From: Glaciimonas sp. PAMC28666
Lineage (GTDB): Bacteria; Pseudomonadota; Gammaproteobacteria; Burkholderiales; Burkholderiaceae_D
NCBI RefSeq assembly: GCF_016917355.1
Contig: NZ_CP070304.1
Location: forward strand, 4,340,001-4,404,000
Direction of reading: 5' to 3'
Length of the DNA: 64,000 nt
The position numbers and the translations under genes were made by a program. The notes below the pieces were generated by a model. It searched no databases. It was not told the DNA's origin and was given only the letters and a program-made list of their open reading frames with translations. Below are positions 34,658 through 42,235 of the stretch, piece after piece (positions within the stretch are counted from its first letter, which is position 1; each line of letters begins with the position of its first letter).

Positions 34658-35230
34658 CGCTCATTAACCCTTTCGCTGTTTTTCTGTTATGAAATAATAA
34701 TTAATCGTCGCCATGAGGCGCGCGGTTAGGAGACTCCATGCACGTTCAAAACACCTTTGCCGCAATCGGACGCATGCCCTGAATACACGTTAGGGAAATT
34801 TAGCAGCATTGTAAGCACGGTAATGTTATGACGCATAAAGGACCTTACCGCTAGCACCAGGCCAGCGCCTTATGTGATCGGTTGCATGACGTTGCTGTAC
34901 GCGCTAATACTGATGTTTGATTTGCCAGAGAAATTGCGCCATAAAAGATGAGAGGCGCGTAATATCGCTGGCGGCGGCTTAGGACTTCGATGAATTGCTA
35001 TCAGCCGGTATTGTCGTTTGCGTTATTTTCATTACCCTGACCGGAATGTAGTTGAATCTGATTGAATAGAATTTCATTGCTCAATTCTGCCCAATATTCA
35101 ATAATAGTTTCCCGTGGATAATAATTAAATGGAAGCAGCAGTTAAATAAGTTACAACGGGCAATGACTTGGCGCTAATATCCAAAAGCGTGTGACCTCTC
35201 TATCAATGAATTGCGATTAGTAAGAAACTT
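34658..35230. other. 573-bp intergenic region upstream of the diguanylate cyclase
   Basis: No substantial open frame. At 34738–34782 a 14-codon frame (MHVQNTFAAIGRMP) follows a good ribosome site (TTAGGAG); it could be a leader peptide or the stump of a lost gene. The rest is AT-rich and shows no feature I recognise. Confidence 0.35.
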
Positions 35231-36841
35231 ATGACCGGTCTGACCGATAAAGTAAAACCCCAGGACGAAGTTACCGCCAAACGCATACCCATTACCTCGT
35301 TAGCAGGAATTTTCGTTATTCTGGTATGTCTTTCTCTGGTATTCGTAGATGGCTGGCGCAGCTGGACGGCACGCAAAACTCAGTTGCAGGAAGTGGATAT
35401 TGCCACCTCCAATATGGCCCGCGCCATAGCCCAGCACGCCGACGATACTATTAAAGAAGCAGATACCGCATTGGTTGGCCTTGTTGAACGGGTTCAAACC
35501 GATGGCACCAGTCCTTTGGCACTGGCGCGCTTACATCGACTGCTGGCGTTGCGTGTGGACGAACTACCCCAATTGAATGGTCTTTTCGTTTACGACGAAA
35601 ATGGCCGCTGGTTGACTAACTCCCAACCGACCACGGCGACAAACGTCAATAACGCAGATCGGGATTATTTTGTTTATCACCGCACCCATTCTAATGTTGG
35701 GCCGTATATTGGGCTTCCGATCCAGAGTCGCTCCACCGGCTCCTGGATATTAACCATATCGCGCAGAATTAACCATTCCGACGGCAGTTTTGCAGGGGTG
35801 GCGCTAGCGACAATCAGCATTGCTTATTTCAATAAATATTATGAGAGTTTTGATATTGGACAACATGGAGCGATAGGACTAGCTTTAGATAGTGGCGTGA
35901 TGTTGACGCGTCGGCCGCTTTTAAAGGACTCTATCGGCAAAAATATTTCCAACTCGTTGCTGCTTGAGGATGTCAACAAGGGGAAAGCGGGAACTACCAT
36001 TATCAAATCAGGGCAGGATGGGATTAGCCGAATAAATAGCTTTCGACGTCTTGATCAATATCCTCTTTTTGTTTCCGCTGCATTATCAGAGTCTGAGGTG
36101 CTGCAAGACTGGCGGGCGGATACCTATCTGCATTCTGCCGGCGTGCTGATCCTTCTTATCGTACTTGGACTAGTTGGACTCAATCTTGTGGGACAGATCA
36201 AGCGGCGAGTAGATGCCGAAGCGGAAATCGTTCAAACACGCGATGCCTTAGAAAAGCTCAATCAAACACTCCAAAAATTGTCGTTGCAAGACGGACTGAC
36301 GGGTCTTGCCAATCGTCGCCATTTCGATATTGCGCTGGAGAAGGAATTTAACCGGGCAATGCGCAACGCAAGCTCACTCGCACTCGTCATGATCGATGTA
36401 GATTGCTTTAAGCAATATAACGATATTTATGGTCACGCGGCGGGAGATGAATGTTTAAGACGCCTCAGTCAGGTTGTTAAGTCCAGTCAAAATCGCCCTG
36501 GAGACATTGCCGCACGCTACGGTGGGGAAGAACTCAGTGTGCTACTTCCTGGTACCGATGTCAGCGGGGCGTTGCTGGTTGCCGAAAACATCCGGGTGGC
36601 GATACGAAATCTGGCAATTGAGCATACGGGAAATCCGGCGGGCATCGTGACCATCAGCGCCGGCGTTGACGCGTTTGTCCCAATCAGGGATGAAAATATG
36701 CCTCTGGAATTAATACAATCCGCAGACACTGCGCTTTATTCAGCAAAAACCAGTGGTCGTGACCGGGTCTGTCAAAATGTTAATTTCGTCCACGGCCGGG
36801 TGCCACTTTACACGGGTAGCCCAACCGGTGTCGCCAGTTAG
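35231..36841 (+). CDS. Membrane diguanylate cyclase with extracytoplasmic Cache-like sensor
   Basis: 536 residues. Helix 1 is at about 21–40 (SLAGIFVILVCLSLVFV) and a periplasmic sensor at about 45–295, with NGLFVYDENGRWLTNS and NADRDYFVYHRTH typical of double-Cache domains. Helix 2 is at about 303–322. A short coil leads to the GGDEF domain (350–520). The active site reads GGEEL at 431–435, an accepted active variant, and an inhibitory RxxD (422–425) sits five residues before it. It should make cyclic di-GMP in response to an external ligand. No EAL domain. Confidence 0.93.
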   Translation: MTGLTDKVKPQDEVTAKRIPITSLAGIFVILVCLSLVFVDGWRSWTARKTQLQEVDIATSNMARAIAQHADDTIKEADTALVGLVERVQTDGTSPLALARLHRLLALRVDELPQLNGLFVYDENGRWLTNSQPTTATNVNNADRDYFVYHRTHSNVGPYIGLPIQSRSTGSWILTISRRINHSDGSFAGVALATISIAYFNKYYESFDIGQHGAIGLALDSGVMLTRRPLLKDSIGKNISNSLLLEDVNKGKAGTTIIKSGQDGISRINSFRRLDQYPLFVSAALSESEVLQDWRADTYLHSAGVLILLIVLGLVGLNLVGQIKRRVDAEAEIVQTRDALEKLNQTLQKLSLQDGLTGLANRRHFDIALEKEFNRAMRNASSLALVMIDVDCFKQYNDIYGHAAGDECLRRLSQVVKSSQNRPGDIAARYGGEELSVLLPGTDVSGALLVAENIRVAIRNLAIEHTGNPAGIVTISAGVDAFVPIRDENMPLELIQSADTALYSAKTSGRDRVCQNVNFVHGRVPLYTGSPTGVAS

Positions 36842-36920
36842 ACGCATTGGGGATGGAAACAAGTAGCCCGCGCACCGAGAACGTACAGCGGCCCAACGCC
36901 CAACGCGCCAAGGTGTGACA

Positions 36921-37400
36921 CTAACGCATTTGTTCTTTCATACGGTTGTTCCATGAAGTCTTTGCAAAAAGATCAAAGATGGTTTTTTGCTCTGTACTCA
37001 GGCCGTCATAAAAGGCTTTCGTGATCGAAGCGGTTTTGCTGAGAAAGTCAGCATTCGAACGCATGATGATCACCATCTTTTCCATTTTTTCTGGCGTAGG
37101 CAAATTTTGATAGTCCGGGCCGAGTGCACCTTTCATTTTTTCTTTGGATTGTGCTCGCATGGTTGCCTGCGCCGCTAAGTCACTCGAAAACGTAACCCAT
37201 GCGGCCTGCTGCGCCGGTTTTAGGTTGAGTTTTTGTTTTAACTCTGCCAATCGCTTTTGTGTGGCGGGAACAGGATCTTGCTGCTGACTGGCATTAGCGG
37301 CATTGAGCGGTGGCTGCGTGCCTGGTGAGGCAGCATAAGAGGCCGCTCCCACAAACATTAAGCCAGACATGAGACATGCTGTTACGAGTGAATTTTTCAT
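36921..37400 (-). CDS. Spy/CpxP-like small periplasmic protein
   Basis: 159 residues with signal peptide (SLVTACLMSGLMFVGAASYA) and two LTxxQ-like repeats: LNLKPAQQAAWVTF and LSTEQKTIFDLFA. The mature protein is helical and Gln/Lys rich, as in Spy/CpxP chaperone-type envelope-stress proteins. I start at the ATG at 37400 with GAGAGA upstream; an ATG four codons earlier is possible. It is monocistronic. Confidence 0.82.
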   Translation of the reverse strand: MKNSLVTACLMSGLMFVGAASYAASPGTQPPLNAANASQQQDPVPATQKRLAELKQKLNLKPAQQAAWVTFSSDLAAQATMRAQSKEKMKGALGPDYQNLPTPEKMEKMVIIMRSNADFLSKTASITKAFYDGLSTEQKTIFDLFAKTSWNNRMKEQMR

Positions 37401-37578
37401 TTTATCTCTCATTAAAGGCCAATTTTTTCGTCAATATATGGGGCACGCTGGATCTGAATTATTATCCCCCCGATGATCAAAGTAAAGCGATACAAGACAA
37501 AACGGTCTGACGTCTTGATAAAACGGAAGCGCTAAAACTTACACGATTAGTGCGATCAGGTTATGCGAATTCAAATTA

Positions 37579-37607
37579 AAAAAAGACAGGATATACCTGT
37601 CTTTTTT
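37579..37607. terminator. Rho-independent terminator
   Basis: aaaaaagacagg, loop atata, cctgtcttttttt-like arm: a 12-bp stem with T-tracts both ways. It lies just after the stop of the Ala/Lys-rich gene on the minus strand. Confidence 0.88.
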
Positions 37608-37624
37608 GCGATCCATCTGATTAT

Positions 37625-37918
37625 TTATTTAGGCGCAGTTTTAGTAGCATCTTTAGTGGCATCTTCTTTCGCGACTGGTGGTGTAGCTTTCGCTTTGGTG
37701 GTGGTTTTAGCTTTCACAACTTTGTGATGCGCCTTGGCCTTGACCGTTTTTGTACCGGAGTCGGCAGTGGCTTTTGTTTCAGCCTTTGTCGTTTTTGCTG
37801 CCGGCGCGACCGCTGTAACCGGTGCGGCCGGGGCAGTCGGTGCCGCTGGTGCTGCGGCTTGTGCAAAGACGGAAGTGGCAAACAAGCCAGCGATTAGAGC
37901 AGCTAATAATTTATTCAT
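37625..37918 (-). CDS. Small secreted Ala/Lys/Pro-rich protein
   Basis: 97 residues. A clear signal peptide (LLAALIAGLFATSVFAQA) precedes a low-complexity mature chain of Ala/Pro (APAAPTAPAAPV) then Lys/Thr/Ala (KTTKAETKATADSG, KAKAHHKVVKAKTTTKAKA). The basic tail resembles histone H1-like or cell-envelope linker sequences. Similar small proteins are common in Burkholderiales, without known function. A terminator follows. Confidence 0.75.
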   Translation of the reverse strand: MNKLLAALIAGLFATSVFAQAAAPAAPTAPAAPVTAVAPAAKTTKAETKATADSGTKTVKAKAHHKVVKAKTTTKAKATPPVAKEDATKDATKTAPK

Positions 37919-38532
37919 TTTTCGTACCTTTTACGTGGTCTTGATTAACTCAGGACATCCCCGAGGGCTTGCGTTATAAACGACCTTGGACAGCTGAGCG
38001 TTGACGACAATTACAACCGGTTACAAACTCGGATATTAAAATTTTTGAGCGTTTTATTTGCGCAATTACATAGCGCGAACCCTTTGCTAGCGTCACTTCG
38101 TTCCCTTCTTCTTCCTCTTCCTCTTCTTCTTCTTCTTCTTCTTCTTCTTCTTCGTAATTGGCTTGATCACATTTTTTCGGGTGGGTACCCGTGCTCCGCC
38201 GCATAACGTCACCGTTCGTCTATACCTGTTCACGTGCGAATGAAATATTCTGATGAGCTGCACATTTGTATTTAAAGAAAATGGTGTCCTGGGCGAACTT
38301 AAACAATTCACGGCTGGACACCAGCGCCTGGATTTGAATTAAGGGACGGATAGGCAGGTCGCGCCGTGTGCTGCTATTTTCAGAAAAATCTGGTCTATTT
38401 CGAGATAAGTCTTACATACATCGGTAATTTTTTTACGTAGGATTATTTGCCTGACTACAAGGTTTTCAGCCAAGCGTTGTCCGGGTAGATTTCAGAAAAA
38501 ATAGTTAAAAAAACTAAAAAACTGGGGAATCG
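37919..38532. other. 614-bp intergenic region upstream of porin
   Basis: Contains a long TTC microsatellite (38105–38153) and the 5′ region of the porin gene, with a GGGGA ribosome site just before 38533. A minus-strand frame through the microsatellite would encode poly-Glu or poly-Lys and lacks a ribosome site, so I do not call it a gene. Confidence 0.45.
38105..38153. repeat. TTC trinucleotide microsatellite
   Basis: About 16 trinucleotides, largely ttc with three tcc-type interruptions at the left end; the right half is perfect. It lies about 380 bp upstream of the porin start. Tracts of this length are rare in bacterial genomes and mutate by slippage. Confidence 0.95.
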
Positions 38533-39714
38533 ATGAAAAAATACATGGTGGCGGCAGGACTTTTTAGCGCAGTGGCAAGTGTGGCTCATGCACAAAGCAA
38601 CGTGTCAATTTACGGTATTGTCGATGCAGGTATCAATTACACCAATAACGTCGGTGGGAAAAAATTAACCCAACTACAAAGCGGTTATGCGAACGGCAGC
38701 CGAATCGGTTTTAAAGGAAAAGAAGATTTGGGCAGCGGCCTGAGTGCCGTATTCCAGCTGGAAAATGGGTTTCTCGTCGATTCCGGTCGAGCTGGGCAAG
38801 GCGGACGGCTATTTGGGCGCATGGCGTTTGTTGGCTTGAGCAGCACCAGCGCAGGAACATTGACAATGGGACGACAAGTCGACGCACTTGGGGATTACCC
38901 CGGCGACCTGACAGCCAACAACAGCTGGGGCGGCACATTATTCACGCATCCATTTGATAACGACACGAGCAGTTCCTTTACGCTAGAAAATTCGTTTAAA
39001 TACACCAGCCCGACCGTTCATGGCATAACAGTCGGCAGCGCAATTGGAATGGGAGAACAAACGGGTTCGTTTGCGCAGAATAGTACCTATAGCATGGGGA
39101 TCAGGTACAAGAATGGTCCATTGACACTTGCCGGTGGATTTATCAGCCTGAATCATCCCGGCATGAAAAACGGCTTGCCGGTCGCTATAGACACAGGTTC
39201 AATTTCTAACGCAGACGTCAATTTTGTCTCAGATCAGCAGAAGACTATGGGGGTAGGCGCGGGTTACGTGGTTGGCGCGGCTACCATTAACGTCACTTAT
39301 TTTCACACAAAAATTAACCATCCATTTGGAATGCAGAGCTTTCCCGGGCAAGCCGAGAATGTGGATTTTTATTTGCGAAAATTATCTACGATCGAATTCA
39401 ATAATTTAGAAATCAATACGTTGTATCGATTAACACCGACCCTCACGTTAGCGGGAATGTACGCCTACACGCAAGGCCGCGCAAAGCTGGCCGATGGCAG
39501 TGCAAACATGAAACCTGCCTGGCATATGCTAGGAGCAATGATCGACTACGCCTTCTCTAAGCGGACCGATGTATATACGCAAATAGCGTATCAACGCAGA
39601 GCAGGTCAGCGCACCGGTACCGGTCTCGATAACGCGCATATTGCAGGCACCCAAAATACTTCCTCTGGCAGCGAACAAGGTGTTATTCGCCTCGGCTTGC
39701 GTCATCGATTTTAG
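38533..39714 (+). CDS. Gram-negative general porin (Burkholderiales type)
   Basis: 393-residue outer-membrane trimeric porin. The signal peptide (MVAAGLFSAVASVAHA) is followed by QSNVSIYGIVDAGINYTNN, the standard β-proteobacterial porin start, then GSRIGFKGKEDLGSGLSAVF, LFGRMAFVGLS, GTLTMGRQVDALGDYPG and the C-terminal VIRLGLRHRF with terminal Phe for Bam recognition. Upstream GGGGA gives a good ribosome site. It is followed 53 bp later by the HDO–CsaA fusion gene. Confidence 0.95.
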   Translation: MKKYMVAAGLFSAVASVAHAQSNVSIYGIVDAGINYTNNVGGKKLTQLQSGYANGSRIGFKGKEDLGSGLSAVFQLENGFLVDSGRAGQGGRLFGRMAFVGLSSTSAGTLTMGRQVDALGDYPGDLTANNSWGGTLFTHPFDNDTSSSFTLENSFKYTSPTVHGITVGSAIGMGEQTGSFAQNSTYSMGIRYKNGPLTLAGGFISLNHPGMKNGLPVAIDTGSISNADVNFVSDQQKTMGVGAGYVVGAATINVTYFHTKINHPFGMQSFPGQAENVDFYLRKLSTIEFNNLEINTLYRLTPTLTLAGMYAYTQGRAKLADGSANMKPAWHMLGAMIDYAFSKRTDVYTQIAYQRRAGQRTGTGLDNAHIAGTQNTSSGSEQGVIRLGLRHRF

Positions 39715-39767
39715 GCTTAACGCTCTCGCACCGCAAAGCGTTAGCTCCCTTCATGAATGGAATAATA

Positions 39768-40901
39768 ATGTCTATAAATCATACCGTGTTAACTTCGTTA
39801 ATGGATAAAGGACATCCTTTTGACCATATAGATCACCCTGACATGGAAGACATGATGGCTAACTATCTGGCCATGTCTCAAGCATTTCCTTATCTTCAGG
39901 CTGGTTCGCAAAAAGATCTCTTCTTCCAATATCTAACAAGCGGAAAGCCGATAGACAGGGATTTGGAGGTGACAACAATCGTTGGGAATTTTTTAAGCTG
40001 GGACGAAACGGGCGGACTGTATGCGCTGCTGAAGAGAAAAATGGCTGGTGTATCCGACATATTGAATACCGACGTCAATTTTCACGCCAATATACTTAAG
40101 CGCGATCTCCATACGATTTTTGGTCACAGTGTCATACCGAAATACGGTGAAAACACCCGTTTATATCTGGAAAATCTTTTAGAGAATTTATCCAGCCCTG
40201 ATGCAGTAGAACGATGCGCAACCATGGTTAGCTTCGAACTACACGCTAATCAGATGATTGTCTCGCTTTGGCGTACGCTCACCAATACATTCCCTGGTTT
40301 CAGTAAAAATGATTTGCGATATTTTTACATGCATGTCGGAGGCGATGATCCAGCAGAAAAATATCATGTGGAAATGACGGAAAAAATGATAAGTATCATC
40401 GTTGATGATGAAGAAAAACAAAAAAAATTCATAGATCATTTTAAACAAATGTATCGATTGCATATCGGCTGGTGCACAGCGATAGCTTCCCCAACCAATC
40501 ACGCCTCTTCGCTAGAAAATATTTACGACACTACCAGCGCGGTCTCCAGATCGAGCGATGCAGATACAATCGCTTCTCTGTCAGATTTCGAACGCATCCA
40601 ACTCCACACGGGTGAAATTGTCGAGGCAACACTTAATCTTAAAGCGAGAATTCCTGCCTATATCCTCAAAATAGATTTCGGCAAAGAGATGGGTATCAAA
40701 GTCAGTTCCGCCCAACTCACGGAAAACTATCAAGTATCAGATTTGATCGGGAAAAAAATCGTCGCCGTTACCAATTTTGAAAAGAAAAGAGTTGCGGGTG
40801 TGAATTCCGAAGTTCTGGTGTTGGCGACGGTTTGTAAAAATAAAGGAACGTTGCTGTTGGAGGCGAATGACAACGCACTAAAGGGAAGCGTCGTTAAATA
40901 G
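39768..40901 (+). CDS. Fusion of heme-oxygenase-like (CADD/HDO-type) domain with CsaA-type tRNA-binding domain
   Basis: 377 residues; ATG 39768 has GGA six bases upstream, better than the ATG at 39753. Residues 1–240 look like a seven-helix heme-oxygenase-like fold: FLSWDETGG (E80), SFELHANQM (E157), then YFYMHVGGDDPAEKYH with H189, D193, E197 and H200. This acidic/His pattern is that of non-heme di-iron oxidases of the CADD/UndA/SznF group. Residues 272–377 match CsaA, an OB-fold tRNA-binding domain: FERIQLHTGEIVEA, AYILKIDFGKEMGIKVSSAQ, DLIGKKIVAVTNF and GVNSEVLVLA. The linker (240–270) is Ser/Asp rich. I know no described protein of this layout. A role on a tRNA-bound or amino-acid substrate is inference. 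Confidence 0.78.
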   Translation: MSINHTVLTSLMDKGHPFDHIDHPDMEDMMANYLAMSQAFPYLQAGSQKDLFFQYLTSGKPIDRDLEVTTIVGNFLSWDETGGLYALLKRKMAGVSDILNTDVNFHANILKRDLHTIFGHSVIPKYGENTRLYLENLLENLSSPDAVERCATMVSFELHANQMIVSLWRTLTNTFPGFSKNDLRYFYMHVGGDDPAEKYHVEMTEKMISIIVDDEEKQKKFIDHFKQMYRLHIGWCTAIASPTNHASSLENIYDTTSAVSRSSDADTIASLSDFERIQLHTGEIVEATLNLKARIPAYILKIDFGKEMGIKVSSAQLTENYQVSDLIGKKIVAVTNFEKKRVAGVNSEVLVLATVCKNKGTLLLEANDNALKGSVVK

Positions 40902-41318
40902 GGTGTCGCAAGGGTTAAGGAAAGGAGGGGCAAGGCGAGAAACTTTTCTGGGCTAGCCAGGATTCACAAAACGCTGTCAGTCGATAGCTTAGCGTTTTAT
41001 GTTAAACAATTCGGCTTCGAGGCACCAAGTCTACGCTCGGTTCCGCCAGCAGCAATTGGGGCAGCATGACCGCCGATAGCGAACTGAATATTTACCATGA
41101 ACATAGCGATGTCATGCAACCGTTAAGACAGCGCTTGTTGAATCGGTCATTATGGGGCACTGGATTATGTGAAACAAGACGGGGAGACGGTGCCGAACTC
41201 GCCACACCGAAAATCCTTCGCTGGAGCCGTCAGCGCCAATGACATCCATCGGAAAGTCATTAGCGCCAGTCTTGGTCACGCTCTAAAAAGCAGGAAGCAT
41301 TACACGGGCAATGCTTTG
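40902..41318. other. Intergenic region with possible remnant of a VOC/glyoxalase gene
   Basis: The plus strand from about 40955 translates LARIHKTLSVDSLAFYVKQF followed by GFEAPSLRS, which recalls the start of VOC-fold proteins (xLAFYxxxLGFE), then stops. Another broken stretch around 41085–41160 (ELNIYHEHSDVMQPLRQRL) may belong to a second decayed gene. No intact gene is present. Confidence 0.35.
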
Positions 41319-41615
41319 TTAATCGTCGCCTTCAAGGTTGAGGCTGAAGATAGCGTCGTAACCATTTTTTTCACGATCGCTTTCTTGCAGATCGTCGACC
41401 AGGCCCATGTCATCGAGTTCTTCGTACGCATTGTTGTATTGGTTGTCGGTAGTTGCACCGATCACGCGATAAATTTCCTGATCGGCGTTGCGGACGCCAA
41501 TGATTTTGTATTCTTGTCTGACGATATTGAGGTCTACTATTGAAACCAATAAGTTAGTCATGATCGTTTTGTCGAACTCGGGGACGCTGTAGTCGCCGAC
41601 TAGTGCTGTTTTCAA
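41319..41615 (-). CDS. Small acidic hypothetical protein, 98 residues
   Basis: Not recognised. Starts at a TTG with GAGGA five bases upstream. Strongly acidic (YEELDDMGLVDDLQESDREK, ending NLEGDD), β/α mixed, no signal peptide; begins MKTALVGDYSVPEFDKTIM. It stands alone, upstream of a decayed region and far from its neighbours. The ribosome site and composition favour a real gene. No function can be assigned. Confidence 0.55.
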   Translation of the reverse strand: MKTALVGDYSVPEFDKTIMTNLLVSIVDLNIVRQEYKIIGVRNADQEIYRVIGATTDNQYNNAYEELDDMGLVDDLQESDREKNGYDAIFSLNLEGDD

Positions 41616-41897
41616 TCGATTCCTCTTTTTGTATATTTGATGTTGCTGATAAATTGCCCGTTGGCTGCACAGGCTTAATTATTTTTTAACTATTCTTTAA
41701 ATATTTATTGCTAATTTGCTGCTTTTTTAGTCGCCAGAAACGCTGGTAACGCATTTCCAACGGGTATCACGCCAGACAGAGACGCGAAGTATTAATTTTA
41801 CCTGCACCGGCGTTTGTCGGGGGAATTTGTCTAATTCCCCACCTCTATAATCCAGGTTTGCCGATTTCCCTGTTTGATACGGTATTCAAGATCTCGA

Positions 41898-42212
41898 TCA
41901 ACATTTGGCGAAAAACATTTTGGTTTGGATATCTTTGCGTTGTTGGCGACTCCACTCCTGGCTTTTGATGGGCCGCTGACTCTCAAATTTAGTGCCACGG
42001 TCCATGAGACGTTGCTGGTCTATCTGATCAAGTTCTTTGGTCCGCTCTTCCAATTTTTGACATTCGGCTGTAGCCGGGCTTTTTGATACCTCCACAACCG
42101 CATGAGCATTGTTAGTTTGCGCCTGCGCAAGTTGTCCTAAAAAAGGCAGCACGACTGAGAGCGCGAGCGAGACGAATTGGGTTTTAGCGCGTTTTGTTAT
42201 AAAAGTTGTCAT
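41898..42212 (-). CDS. Small periplasmic protein next to GspE-type ATPase gene
   Basis: 104 residues with a signal peptide (TQFVSLALSVVLPFLGQLAQAQ). The mature chain is charged and helical (ECQKLEERTKELDQIDQQRL) with two Cys, one near the start and one at the very end (FFAKC), possibly a disulphide. It resembles DUF4124-like or YdcA-like small envelope proteins only loosely. It follows the ATPase gene by 23 bp on the same strand, so it is probably co-transcribed. Confidence 0.65.
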   Translation of the reverse strand: MTTFITKRAKTQFVSLALSVVLPFLGQLAQAQTNNAHAVVEVSKSPATAECQKLEERTKELDQIDQQRLMDRGTKFESQRPIKSQEWSRQQRKDIQTKMFFAKC

Positions 42213-42235
42213 ATTCTTCTTTCCCTGTGAGTACT

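Noticed and set aside
37974-38311. Minus-strand frames with poly-Glu or poly-Lys runs
   Set aside because: Both are translations of the TTC microsatellite in two frames, without start signals or flanking conserved sequence.
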